This document shows, piece by piece, positions 1 to 11,566 of a stretch of DNA of 64,000 nucleotides. The position numbers were made by a program, and so were the translations under genes. Each line of letters opens with the position of its first letter. The first letter of the stretch is position 1. The notes beneath the pieces were generated by a model. The model was not told where the DNA came from and made no database searches. It was given only the letters and a program-made list of their open reading frames with translations. The DNA comes from Floccularia luteovirens (taxonomy: Eukaryota > Basidiomycota > Agaricomycetes > Agaricales > Squamanitaceae): the NCBI GenBank assembly GCA_009739215.1, contig VSJF01000003.1, positions 1,178,001 to 1,242,000 on the forward strand. Direction: 5' to 3'.

Positions 1-775
1 TTTTTGGAGAAAATAAAATACACAAAGGTGTCCGATACCTGCCAAGATATAATAAGAGAATAATCTTTGTAGTAGTAAAAACCAGAGTAACTAACGAATC
101 GTGTGCAATGCTCCACGCGTACTCCTGTAGCATTGGGTCGCTATCGCGAAACTCAAATAAATCGACGAGTTCCGCATGCGGACTTTCCACAACAAAATCA
201 AAACACAAGGCATCTAATAGCACTTCCTCCGTCAAAAGGATTGCTGACAAACAGTGTTCAACTTCCTAGTTGTTTCTCAGCAACAACATTAGACAGAACA
301 TCTTGATGGACACACCTTGCTTTCCGCAGGAATATTGGCAATGTCCATGCCGCTTACTTTTGCTTGGTAGACTCGGGCGACATCGCGGAGTTTACGACCA
401 CACTCTTCTGTTTTTGTTGCAAGAAAAATACAAGATGCTGCTACATCCTTTAGGAATGATTATTACAATCACCGAGAAGAAAGTTTCTATTTTTACTTGT
501 CGATGGAAATCTTCCATGGGGTACCGCATATAGAAGCGATGGAACCATGTTGCAGCTGTACACATTGCAGAAGTTGGGCTGGGGAGAAGAGTTAATTTAG
601 TATTTTTAAAAAGAGTTGAATTAAGCACGCACAGGGCAAGAGAAGATCCAAGGCGAAAAAGGAACTCTACGCCACGAGCCCTGTCATACATCTCCTTCTC
701 GAGGGAGCAGCTGGATGGGGTATCGTGCAAAGCTGATAAGGGAAAGAGCCATTGGGGAGAGTGGTGCCAGTGCAT
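1..775 (-). CDS. Cyclin, CTD-kinase type (Ctk2/Pch1/cyclin K-like), 3' end cut by window
   Basis: This is the N-terminal part of a transcription-kinase cyclin, the regulatory partner of a CDK that phosphorylates RNA polymerase II. Exons read 633-775, 497-578, 317-447, 96-265 and <1-38, all with GT-AG junctions. The translation shows a cyclin box: a start near SQWLFPLSAL-like residues, then RARGVEFLFRLGSSLALP, the helix TAATWFHRFYMRYPMEDFH, then FLATKTEECGRKLRDVARVY, and the second-fold helix LLTEEVLLDALCFDFVVESP. The frame ends in YRTPLCILFSPK at the window edge, so the C-terminus is missing. The ATG at 773-775 is the only start I see in frame before the cyclin box. Family membership is clear. 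The exact orthologue (Ctk2, Bur2/Pch1 or cyclin L) is inferred and not settled. Confidence 0.88.
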
Positions 776-3192
776 TTGAAAGAGGTTGTAGAAGATATAT
801 TACCTAAGGGTCAGACAGTGTAGTCCAACAGAGATAAACAAAGGTGTGACAGTGACAGGAGTGATGAAAATAGAAAATGACGGCATCATTGTCACTTACG
901 CAAGATATGTTGAAATCATCCAACTCAAAAGCATGATATTTCGTAATGTTTCAATTAAATAAATATTCGACCTTTTAATTCCATTTTCAATCCCTTTTAC
1001 GCTTAACACCATTATCTTGTTTTCAATCCAACCATATTGTTATGCTGGGTGCCAGCCAAGAAATCAGCCTCACGTTAAGCATCAGTTTTTCCATTCAATT
1101 TTCATAGGTTGACCACGCGTTCTCCTTCTCTATCGTCAGCAGACGTGGCCTCGGAAATCGGCGGCTGGCTGCGATGTTTTGTAAGTTACTGTTCTATCAC
1201 TTCAATCACGGATGAGGCTTCCTTTTCCCCATACAGGAATACATTCTAGTCAAAATTGTACGTTTGATCACCTGTATGTACGCATATATTATTGACACAG
1301 CTCATGGAATGTCATCTCAATCAAAACTCCCGTCCGGCTAAATCCTATGCTATCGATTGTGAGCAACGAGTTCCCGGGTCATTATCACTTATCCCAGCAC
1401 AGGTATCCACAAAGTTTCTTGTTTTCTGCTGCCGCTTCTCACGCCAATTATTGCTGGGATAACAACAGTTTATCGGCTTTTATTAACATATTCTTGAACC
1501 TCTTCCTCCAGTCCAATCCCCTAGTTCCGAGGACCTGGGAATTTTCGGAGTTACAGGTGCCACAGGATTGACAAGTCCCTTCTTTAATTTTTTCAACCTG
1601 TGGTAAACGAAATGTCTGAGATAACATCCGTCCAGGTGGCATTGGTTTACTCCTGGATGTATGTCGATATGTATATTCTTGGTAACATTCACGTCCCACC
1701 CACCACCCCATCGCGGGACTTTCCTTACTCCACTATCGTATCTCTCGGCTTTTCCTTCCCATTAAAGGTTAAGGGTTGACTCTATTAACACTGATTATTT
1801 TCATCCAGCACATTTGGTCCAACTAATTAAAGTCAATAACGGATATCAGCTCCCGGTACCACGCCTCTGACCAGCTGCATTCTCGCTCCTTATGCAGTCA
1901 TCGCATTTCATATCAAGTAAAACATCTACCAAGAATCAGTGAAACATTGATATTAATTTCGGGTCAAAATAATCACGAACTATGTTGCGAAGGAAATTGT
2001 CGACTGTAAACAGTTCTATCGTCAGCTGGACTCGAGTTTTTGAGCGAAGGCTCACTATTGCCAACACGTTGTAGTGCAGTTCGGTCCGCAGTTTTCTGGG
2101 TGTGTCGTACTGAACTTGCAAAGGGGGTCTGCGCATTGGAGCTGTCCAGACAAGTTAGTCTTTAATTGAGTCCTTTATCCATTCCCATCATATCCTGACC
2201 AATACATCTGGCTGAATGACGCAGATGAATGAAATTGAGATAGACCAAGGTACCGAATTGACTGACCTGCCTTTTAGAATGACCACACTTCTTGAAGTCG
2301 TGTTGGACTCTATGACACGTCGAAGGTTATCAGGATGTTTGACGTACGAATGGGACGGCTTACTGGCGCCACCGGCACATTGTCAAGGGAGTTGAAGGAC
2401 GGAGTGAAAAGAAGTTACAATAAAATGTTTAGGAGTAAAAGTTGAATTTATATTGCGAGAAACCCCAGTCTATCTAACAATGGAAAGTACTTATGCGTTT
2501 GATAAACAACCAGGTCATCAATACGAACACGTACCTTCCAGGTGGGCCTGATTGCAGGCAGGAGGATTATCCGTTCTTCAGGCAAAAATGCACCAGATCT
2601 GTCTAAATCAAGCGTCGTGCTTCCAACATAGCCATATCTTAATCGTGAAATCACCTTCCCATTGTTAAAATGCTAAAATCTAAAACCCAAATTTCAATAT
2701 TCACGGGTTCCACGTCTCATGTTCGCAGCATGTATTTAATTCCATCGGTTTGATGTGCGCCGGAGTTTGGTCCCATAATCTTGGCTGAAATTTCTCTTTT
2801 AGTTATGTTATAAGGAGACACATCTTTTCATCGATGGTCACAGGAGCATGTGGTCAATCATGATTATGTTCTCCATTTTCAAAGGGCGAAGTGGTGATAT
2901 CCATAAACCACTAAACCCTGCTCTGGTCACTGTCATGGACGCATGATTTATTTCTAAAGATAAACAAGGTCAACATAATATAATATAGTGACACTGCAGC
3001 TGAGGTCACCTCCGCATTGCCGTATCGCATGAATGCGGAAGCAATATGTCCTCCCGGTGTTTTTGCTTGAGATTATCGTTTTATCGCATATCCATCTAAG
3101 ACTCAGTGTGTAATTAAAGCGAAAACGTTTACGAAATTGGCAATACTCCTGCTAAGAAAGCTAAGGCAAGTACTCGTCATGTTTGCAGCACA
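776..3192. other. Gene-poor stretch, 2.4 kb, with weak unassigned minus-strand reading frames
   Basis: I can support no complete gene here. On the minus strand the pieces at about 2448-2654 and 1936-2136 have fairly even amino-acid composition and plausible short-intron signals around them (for example a possible intron with GT near 2535 and AG near 2480). They join into nothing I recognise and contain stops in the obvious frame. The rest is AT-rich, with small open frames on both strands that look like chance. It may hold a lineage-specific gene, a decayed gene or the long promoter of the cyclin. Confidence 0.4.
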
Positions 3193-4705
3193 TCATCCTG
3201 CGAACATTCCAACCAAATATTGACTAACGCCTTCAGGAGTTAAACTCCCAACATCTGAGAATACAAGCGATATTAAATCAGGCCTGCCAAGTTTCCTGTA
3301 AATGAGTGTTGTAAAAAATCGCCTGCAATTGACACACCTTGTGTAGTCCACATCGGGATTATTTTCAGATATTTGTTCCTGGGTGATCCTTAGGGGATGA
3401 GAACTGTGAGGTGCAACATCCGAGGATGACGTTGATGAGGTATTCGTATTCATCGATTGTGATGATTCTAATGCATGATTCGCCGCGGCGGATGCATCAC
3501 TTGTAACAGGTCGAGAGAACGATAATATCTTTGAGTTGTGACTAGGGAGGTCGTATTGAGATAAAGGAAACAGGCGATGAAATTTATAGCTGTGTGATAG
3601 GAACAAAGAGGAACATATCAGAAAGATAACTACAACTAGTCGTTCGAACCTTACCTTTCTGCGAGAGCATAAAATGGCTTATTTGCTGCTCTAGCTATGA
3701 TAGCGATTTGATTACTACCAACTGCATTGATGAGTCCTCCACTTTCAACAACAGCTTCTGAGCCGACAAGGACAAAATCCACTTTTTCCATAACATATGC
3801 AACGGCCGAATCGAGGATAACTGTGCTGGGAATGCCTGCAGCAGTCAGTGCTTCGGCGGTCTTGATCCTGGAATAATTCAGTTACGTATGGACATATATA
3901 TTCTGGATCAATCACCCCAAGCCACGAGGTCGTGCCTCTGTCACATACACTTTCGTGTGAAACTATATCAGTTATGACAAGAGGAAGGCAGCATCCGGAC
4001 CAACCTGATAACCTTTTCCGTTCGTGGGCCAACAGTAATGTCTGCATGACAACTCTAGAGTATGAATGTGTCAAAATCTTTTGAACAGAATCAATATGTC
4101 TACAAAAAGGACACTGAATCATGGGCTTGCCACAGATCCGTCCTTTATAAAACCAAGGACAAGCTCGGCAATTTTTTTGCGATAAGTTAGTGCTTCTGTA
4201 GCATAAGCTCGACCTTGCCGTATAAGTTCCCTCTTCAGATCTGCAAAATTCTGCAAACACTGAGCTTAGTCAAACCCTTTTGTATGAGAAAGTAAGGTTC
4301 TACAGCAGAGTCATGAGGGAATAGAGTAACAAATGCGATGAATAATTCGCAACCTGCGTTCAAGCCGATTGGATTTGATGTTCGTCGTTTTAGCTCTTCA
4401 GCTCCTTCGTTTAGTGCTTTTACGAGTTCGAACATTGTCCCAGCTAATTGCCCAATTTCTGATGAATAGATCGTTCCGAATTAATACTTCACTCGCCTTC
4501 AGAGTTTTCAATCAACTCCATAAGAGCGAGAATAGCGGCGAGGGGAGTAGATATCTTGAATAACTCAGCATTACTGGGGAAGCAATTGATGTAGTGATCA
4601 TACTTCTTCATTCTTCAGGTTTTGTTGGAACGCTTGGTATACAACTGACAAAGGAGGATCGTTATCAAGCTTCCCATCTGAATCGGTTGGATGAGGGGTA
4701 GACAT
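3193..4705 (-). CDS. GCN3: Translation initiation factor eIF2B subunit alpha (GCN3)
   Basis: This is the regulatory alpha subunit of eIF2B, the guanine-nucleotide exchange factor for eIF2, which senses eIF2-alpha phosphorylation. Exons read 4604-4705, 4497-4554, 4304-4443, 4134-4250, 4005-4077, 3916-3949, 3655-3867, 3338-3589 and about 3193-3283. Family signatures follow in order: ISTPLAAILALMELIENSE, MFELVKALNEGAEELKR, ILTHSYSRVVMQTLLLAHER, VYVTEARPRGLGIKTAEAL, KVDFVLVGSEAVVESGG, then the C-terminal SLTPEGVSQYLVGMF. The start at 4705 (MSTPHPTDSD) is preferred because upstream in-frame sequence is not conserved in character. The second intron (4444-4496) starts with GC, not GT. The last intron has two usable acceptors (giving RKLGRP or RP). 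I chose the one that keeps the usual spacing before PDLI. Confidence 0.93.
4444..4496 (-). other. GC-AG intron in GCN3
   Basis: Reading the minus strand, the exon ends in GAAG and the intron opens with GCGAGT and closes with AATTAG, 53 bases long. Only this junction restores the frame from NSE to AGTMFELVKAL. No GT donor near it gives an open frame. Confidence 0.75.
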
Positions 4706-5632
4706 GTATGAATGGCAGGTACTCGATTCAATGTTCGAGGCTGAAAGTGGAACAAATGCTTTTTGTTTGAATTTCTCCTGAATTATACATTGACAGGATA
4801 ACCCGGTAACTGGTGCCTTATTGATCATATGAGATAAATATATTTATTATGTTATTTAAATAATTGATAGTTACCTATAGTTACTATTTAAACGGTTATT
4901 CTTGCATGTCCATTTTCGTTATTGAAATTATTAATTTGCACGGCAGATGATGGATCATCATTTTTGTTGCTAGGTTTCTACATGGAACAAAGCAGCCTAT
5001 AGAGATACAGGGTCGGTATGAGTGCGCCAATGAGCGAGTAAAACTATTTGTAACAAATTTTGACAATTATTATTTAATATGTAGTATTTGCGAGGGTAGT
5101 AAGACCCCGGGACCATAAAAGTTTTTCCACGTACAAATATGGAGTGTAGAGAGTGAGATTGATTTATAGATTGAGAGATGGGAAAGAGAAAAGTAAAGTA
5201 ATTGTTTGTATTGTATTGTGGATAAGGGGTTATGGGGGTCCTGCTAACCTAAAAGAAAAAAAAGCTGTCGCGGGTGAATACACGTGTATTTTCGACCGAC
5301 GCACAAAAAATGCCTGGATCGGTGATCGTTTTAATATTCAATTTTTCTTTGCCAACAGGGTCCTTGAACTGTCCAATACAAAAGCTCGCTCAGAACTATG
5401 CTCATTCTCATACCCTCTTCTCATTGACATCGTCATCCTCATAGTGTCTGTTCTCGCCGTCCTCCTTACCTCTCGAGCTTGTGCTTTTGCAAATTTGTTA
5501 TTCCTTTGTCTCTCGCCTGTGAGGCCCACAGGCTACCAATTTATGTGAGCAAATACTTGCTCATATTACTCCTTACAGCTACTTATAGTAGCTTTCAGTG
5601 GGCTATCACTTCATAATACCCGTATCCTGCTC
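4706..5632. promoter_or_regulatory. Divergent intergenic region, GCN3 / orphan gene
   Basis: This 0.9 kb gap lies between the GCN3 start and the start of the 208-residue orphan gene. Positions 4828-4960 are strongly AT-rich. The stretch 5400-5520 is pyrimidine-rich on the plus strand, as is common just upstream of fungal transcription starts. The open frame at 5153-5548 has no recognisable domain and a composition typical of chance. Confidence 0.4.
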
Positions 5633-6259
5633 ATGCAGTCTCCGGAAGTCAAACCACGGGCTGAGGTGGTGTTCTCCAGCGACGTAAAAAATATGGATGA
5701 GTGGGCAAAACGAACCCGAATACCACTTACCACAGCAGAAGCCTTAGGAGCGACATATGCCCGCTCTCATCGCTGGCTTCAGAATTTGAAGACACAACTC
5801 ATTCGCGAACACGATTGGGTGGAGGCTCCGTCACCTGATCACCGAATGCTCTTCTCCCTAGAGACGACCTCTATATGGCGTTCTTCGGTCGGCTTGCCTG
5901 CAGGACCAAAATTGACACTTCAATTGCCAGTCCATGCCAGCTCCTTCTTTTCGCCTGAACGTCGTATCCAATGGCAAATGGTCTTCCATAGTGATATTTT
6001 CGAATCTGTGCGAAAAATCTGTCCTCCCATCAACGACATCCTAAGTCTCATTCAATGCCTCCTCACTGGTGTCGTGACCCTTGTCTTTGAAGAAAATTTG
6101 CCTAAAGGAGTCTACAGGACGACTCGTGGACTACCTCCAGTTTCATGGGTCAATGCCAATGAAGCTGCCCTGATTGAGGTTTTCGGACCTTCTCATTTTA
6201 AGGCTTTAAGACGAGCTTGTAATGACACATCCACGGCTTACAAGCTTGAGGTCCTTTAA
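5633..6259 (+). CDS. Uncharacterised single-exon protein, 208 residues
   Basis: I do not recognise this protein. It is an uninterrupted frame from an ATG at 5633 to TAA, in a region where nearly every other gene has introns. The composition looks coding: balanced, with few rare residues and recurrent Trp (EWAK, RWLQ, DWVE, IWRS, IQWQM, SWVN). There is no signal peptide, membrane segment or low-complexity run. The N-terminal part around residues 20-60 (DEWAKRTRIPLTTAEALGAT) looks helical, and the middle (residues 90-150) is mixed. The pyrimidine-rich leader upstream and the AT-rich trailer downstream support a real gene. It could be a lineage-restricted basidiomycete protein. Confidence 0.6.
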   Translation: MQSPEVKPRAEVVFSSDVKNMDEWAKRTRIPLTTAEALGATYARSHRWLQNLKTQLIREHDWVEAPSPDHRMLFSLETTSIWRSSVGLPAGPKLTLQLPVHASSFFSPERRIQWQMVFHSDIFESVRKICPPINDILSLIQCLLTGVVTLVFEENLPKGVYRTTRGLPPVSWVNANEAALIEVFGPSHFKALRRACNDTSTAYKLEVL

Positions 6260-6736
6260 AAAATGCTTCTATCTGCTAGGTAACTCTCCGGGCCGTTGCT
6301 TCGATGATGCCGTCCCACGGAAGAGTAACGAGATTATATTCTTGACAGATAATTTTTAATGTAATTACTTCTCTTTCCATTTTTCAGTTATCCATGGTTG
6401 TTGTTCTTTCTACTGTTATGCTCAGATAATCATAATGTTTCCTTTTCTTCCACATCATATAATTTATCTTTTCCACATTATGCATATATAAATATCTGTG
6501 TCCGTCTTAATGCATCTCTTTCCTGCATTCACAATAGCTATCTCCCTAGATTTAGTACTCTTCTCTGTCATATTAATACTCTTGTTCCATCAGTTCGGAC
6601 CAATTCTACAATGCATATATACATTACTTAAATATGACTCACTCCTCTCAACCTGCTCAGGTTAACGGAGTTTGCCGAAAAGACATTGTAGAGGGATCAC
6701 ATTACAAACTACCGTTCCAAACCGCAACCTCAATCG
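6260..6736. other. Intergenic region between orphan gene and MAP1
   Basis: AT-rich sequence containing the 3' trailer of the orphan gene and the promoter/leader of MAP1. The open frame at 6398-6631 is a chance frame in AT-rich DNA. No motif stands out. Confidence 0.4.
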
Positions 6737-8523
6737 ATGTCTACTGTTGTTAATTGCCAGAGCAAATCTTGTCCCAATGGCAACCCACCATCTCGACTAG
6801 AATGCCCAACTTGCAATAAGTCCGTTGTTCTGTACCCTGCTGGTGGCACATCTACTTATGTTTGTATATCATCAGGCTTGGAATAAGAGGGTCTTTCTTT
6901 TGTGGACAGGAGTGCTTCAAAGCTGAATGTAAAATTTAATTCCCTATTTATTCGTGCCTCTGCTAATCTCAACAGGGGTATCTACTGTTTCTATGCAGAA
7001 TTTTTTGATATACTTACCAATCGGCATAAGAAAAACCACAAATCTGTGCATGAACTCCTGAAAGCAGCGGAAGCATCAGCCGGTATGTTTTCTATGAATT
7101 TTTACGTACTTATAAATCCTCAGCCTCACGATCTATAAAGACAGTACCTACAACCCGTTTAGCAGCTATGTATTCACTGGTTCGGTTCGTCCCGTGTATC
7201 CACTTTCACCCAAACGAAAAGTCCCCGATCATATACCAAGGCCTGACTACGCTGTTGATGGTAGTAATTTTGTAGCTTCTCACACTCCGAAAAGCTAACA
7301 ATGAGTTGTAGGAAAGCCATTATCTGAGATTAAAAAGGCTGGTCAGCCCCCCAGGATTTTAAGACTCGAAGAGCAAGAAAAAATGAGGACTGTTTGTCGG
7401 GTCTGTCTCCACTATTTGGTATACGATAGTTTGTCTGACACTGCCTATCCAGCTTGCAAGGGAGGTATTGGATATTGCGGCGTCTCACGTGCGCCCCGGG
7501 ATCACGACGGACGAGATAGATGAGATTGTTCATAATGCGACCATCGAGCGTAACGCCTATCCATCCCCTTTGAATTATCGTAATTTTCCCAAATCTGTGT
7601 GCACGTAAGCGCTGGTGTTTTACCCCATTGATTTAACTACAATGCTCTTATAGTTCTGTAAACGAAGTCATTTGTCATGGCATCCCTGACAAACGGAAGT
7701 TGAAAGATGGTGATATAATCAATATTGGTAAGTCACTTCTCGACATATTCTAATAATCAAAAATGAACTTTATTGTAGATGTCACACTATATTATGACGG
7801 TAAGTCAGCACATTCATATCAACCCGGACAGGATATATATAAGTGTTCGAAACAGGTTATCATGGTGATTTGAATGAAACATACCCTGTGGGTAACATCG
7901 ACGACGAATCCAAAAAGTTGATTGAAACGACGCGGCATTGTTTGGACGAAGCGATAAAGTTATGTAAACCAGGAGCATTATTCCGTGACCTGGGCAAAGT
8001 CATGTTTGTACGAAAATGGTTTCAACAGTAACATACTGACATGAATTAATTTCAGTGAGCCAATTGCGCGAAATAACGGATGTGCTGTTGTCCGAACCTA
8101 CACTGGCCACGGGATCAATGATCTTTTCCACTGCTCACCTAACATACCACATTACGCAAAAAATAAAGCAATCGGAACGATCAAAGCAGGAATGGTATGA
8201 AATTCCATGACCAATATCGAGAAGCTATTTTCTCACATAAATATGCAGGTTTTCACTATCGAACCTGTTTGTGCTACGGATTACAATCAGCGTGCCTCTA
8301 CTGATTATCGTTATATATAGATGATCAACATTGGTCACAACTGGGGAGATGTTCACTGGCCAGACAACTGGACAGCAACAACTGTTGACGGAAAAAGAAG
8401 TGCACAATTCGAAGACACTTTGCTGTATGTTTTTCCAAAAATTTTCCAGTTTTCGAATTCATTTTCTCTCACAGGATTACCGAAACAGGGGTTGAGATTT
8501 TGACTGCTGGAAAGAAAGTCTAG
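6737..8523 (+). CDS. MAP1: Methionine aminopeptidase 1
   Basis: This enzyme removes the initiator methionine from nascent proteins and works at the ribosome. The N-terminal zinc-finger region has the paired cysteines SKSCPNG...CPTC and CGQEC. The catalytic pita-bread domain follows, with [28 protein letters not shown], the metal ligands in [18 protein letters not shown] (two Asp), TGHGIND (His), VFTIEP (Glu) and SAQFEDTLL (Glu). All five metal ligands are present. Exons I could fix exactly are 6737-6819, 6876-6928, 6976-6977, 7031-7082 and 7141 onward. At least seven more short introns follow, up to the stop at 8521-8523. The third exon is only two bases long (GG), completing the Trp of the conserved CFK..W..H motif. 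The 3' end faces the acyltransferase gene, 111 bases away. Confidence 0.95.
6976..6977 (+). other. Two-nucleotide microexon in MAP1
   Basis: The preceding exon ends GAA T, and an intron of 47 bases (6929-6975, GTAAAA to AACAG) precedes this GG. Another intron of 53 bases (6978-7030, GTATCT to ATAAG) follows, and the next exon opens AAA AAC CAC. Joined, the codons read Glu-Trp-Lys-Asn-His, which matches the MetAP1 pattern ECFKxxWxxH. A single long intron would give a stop (T + AA). Confidence 0.75.
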
Positions 8524-8634
8524 CTACTGCCAATCCTAGTCAATCAAACAACCGTATAGTATTGCATTACTGAGTCACATATAAAGTTTGTCAATTACTT
8601 ATTGCTATATGCAGGCGGCACATGGTAATGTCTT

Positions 8635-11337
8635 TTATGACGTTTTTTCATGCTTGTCCCTACTGATTTCTGCGTTGAGATCCTGGGTGACATCCTTGAA
8701 CTGTTCATCGCGATCGACCACAGCCAATCGGGCTACAGCTATGCCATCGGAAAGGCTTTGTCTTCGTGTCCTGTTATTTTGCCGGGATTGTGTTTCCACT
8801 TGTGAAAGCACTTTAGGCTCTAACGGGGAAAGACGTAGTTTCTGTAAATCGGCGTAAGAGCTTTGCCTGCTACGTGATTTGTGTGACGTATGACTCGGGT
8901 CTTCAACAATCCCAACAACGTTATCGTAATCTCCGGTGTCTTCATCGTCAGTATCATCTGGGGTACCTACTCTACTGGGTTCATCTCCTGAGAAACCACC
9001 CCATGCACTTGTTCCATGCTTAGCACTCCTACTCCATCCAAAGAGACGTTCATCGATCCATGTCATTGGATGTGTAAGTCCAAGGCCTTGGGCATCCACT
9101 GCACCTGTACCACTTTTTCGCCGCCAGAGTCCCGGAGTACCGCTTGAAGGAGGAACACTTGCTGAAGGAACAAGAATGCGGGACTAATCGAAATTTGTTC
9201 TTAATCAAAGTGAAAATTGACAATAAGACAGAACAAACCTCATTGAAGTCTTCGTACAGTTGTGGACCAAAATCATTGATCAGACTGGCAACTTCGTTCG
9301 AGAGGTGGACCCGCATAGCTTTGATTTTGTTCAGAGACCTTTGTTGTCCAGGAATTAATGCTAAAATTAACGGGGGGAGCGACCTAAAAAAAACCAGGGT
9401 TACACCGTACTTATTGGTTATAGAAAATTGAAACATACTTCAAAACATCCATTCCAGCCTCCCCGAATTTAAGAGCGGCATAGTTCATAAATGGCAGGAG
9501 AAATAAGACAAGAAAGGGTGTTCCTATTCTCCATTGTAAAGGAGCCTTTGCACGAATAGCTACTACCGTAGCAATGATGGCGTAGAGAGTATAAAGGACC
9601 GGAGTTACACCGAGGGCAATCAAAACCTTCCAAGTGGCTAAAACATCCCGCCCTGCAATTTTGACAACTGAGGCGGCCAATGCCTCTGTAAAATGATTTC
9701 GCATTAACAATTTAGGTCAAGAAATGCAACCGCGATCATTACCTTTTGCTTTCCTTCTTGAAATTAGTGAAGCTAGGATGAACATCGGACCGTTAAGTAG
9801 CGTTCCTGGCAGGGATAGAATTGCCCAAAAGATAAGAAGTCCAACACGGTAAATAAGTAGACCCAGGGTCTTCCAACTGGCTTTTTGAGCTCTTGGAACC
9901 TGTCCTTTCGTTAGAATGAACAATAGCAATATGCATATACTCACCTGGTGGTCCCTAAGACCAAGATCTCTTACTAGACGATTGTATTTGAGAACATCTC
10001 GTCTTAAATTTTGTACACGTGGTTCATCCTTGAAATGAACGTAACCCTCCAGTAATCGTCTGTTGAGTTCCACTACTTGTCCCAAAGTCAGGTGTTGTCC
10101 AGGGGTCTTGTACAGTCGTCGCACAGCTTGTATGAGCTGTATCATGATTCCTTAGTTGATACTCTGAACCGTGGATATTGAAACTGACCATGAGCGTGTC
10201 ATAATCTGGCGCACGAATCGTAACTGTCTTAAGTGCATCATAAACAAGGTCAAGGAACTTCGCAACCGCTTCCCGTTTTTGAGAGCCTCCTTGTTTGAAC
10301 ATTTCCACAAACTCAGAAGGCACATCCAAGGCAGCACCGAACTCTACTACCGCTCTGGAGCGAAACCGATGCGCGTGGAAATAGGAAAGCCCAACCGGTA
10401 CAATCTTGACGCGAACGCCAGGGTCATTTGCCATTGCCCCAAGAGCCATGATAGACACCCCTGCTTTGAGTGGTAATAAATCAGTACGATCATGGCTACC
10501 CCCTGTTACATGCGTAAGTATATCTATGCGCAGTTCGGGAAAAAGCACTTACCTTCGGGAAAAATTCCGATACTCCCACCGCGCTTTAAGCATTGGTAGA
10601 CGTGTCGGTACATTTCTTGCTGATCCACAAAAGGTAGCTTTTTGTACTCAACCCCTTTTATCCCATCTTGGCTTAACTCTTGAACTTTCTCTCTTAAGCG
10701 TGCCGTGCCTTTACCGCTTTCTCCCCCGAACTCGCGTTTGATTCTCAGTTCTGTGTCTGACAGAACCTCGCTCACTTCAGCAACCGATGAGTTTAAATGT
10801 TTGGGTAACAGAATCTGCATTCGGGGGCTGAACTCTTTGAGAAATTTCGTGTCTTCTCCACAGACCAAGCATGGATCATCAGGGGAAAGCCAGATACGAC
10901 CAAGTCCGGGTGTGGCAGAGTCAGCAGCACGAGAAACAGGGACTAGGGAATGTAAATAACAAAATGCGGTGTAGTACGAGGGCCGTGCTCACTGCTGTTC
11001 ATTAGCCTAATAAAGAATCCAACAGCCTTCCTTTCTATGCTCTTTGCAGCTGCAAGAAATTGGACCTGTCGGTGAGTTTCCCGATACACCTCAAGACTTA
11101 AGAGAAGGGGATCAAGAAACTAGTAGACATGAGAATATAGTTGTAGGAGGGATGGAAGGTACGTACCTGGTTGTTGTGAGGTGCCCCAACGAATATGACG
11201 GGCCCTTCCCGAGGAATATTGAAGGCACCCCGAGGACGTACTTCCCTAAAGAAAATTTGGGTCACAGTCCTCCAGAAAAGCATAGTAGCGTCATAGGTAA
11301 ATGACTTTTCCGGGACATTTTGAGTGAGCTCAGGCAT
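8635..11337 (-). CDS. Glycerol-3-phosphate/DHAP acyltransferase, Gpt2/Sct1 type
   Basis: This ER enzyme makes lysophosphatidic acid, the first step of phospholipid and triacylglycerol synthesis. The first exon is 11167-11337. The acyltransferase block I spans a splice site: VFVGAPHNNQ then FLDPLLLSLE (the His...Asp motif). Then come the family region RAADSATPGLGRIWLSPDDP, block III FPEGGSHDRTDLLPLKAG, and VKIVPVGLSYFHAHRFRSRA. Hydrophobic segments near residues 440-620 (for example LLIYRVGLLIFWAILSLPGT and VLYTLYAIIATVVAI) are membrane spans. The C-terminal tail is acidic and Ser-rich (TDDEDTGDYDN), likely a phosphoregulated cytosolic tail. Length, about 730-750 residues, fits fungal Sct1/Gpt2. 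Whether it corresponds to SCT1 or GPT2 cannot be told. Confidence 0.93.
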
Positions 11338-11566
11338 TGCGGGTTGGATTAACGCAAGTCAAGACATTTCCCCCTAATGAAGCCAATCACCCCAAAAATA
11401 AATAGTACCAAGCAACCAAATACTTCACAACTCTCGCGCGAACACTATGAATTAATGATACAGTTTGCTATATGTATATGACTATTACGCGACTGGGTGT
11501 GAGTTATACATGCTTGCAGATAGAGGTCAGATAGAGTATAGAATCAATCAACGACAAGGTCTATTG

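Noticed and set aside
5153..5548. 131-residue open frame upstream of the orphan gene
   Set aside because: It lies in the AT-rich and pyrimidine-rich promoter region, and its composition does not look like a protein.
6398..6631. 77-residue open frame between the orphan gene and MAP1
   Set aside because: It is a chance frame in AT-rich intergenic sequence.
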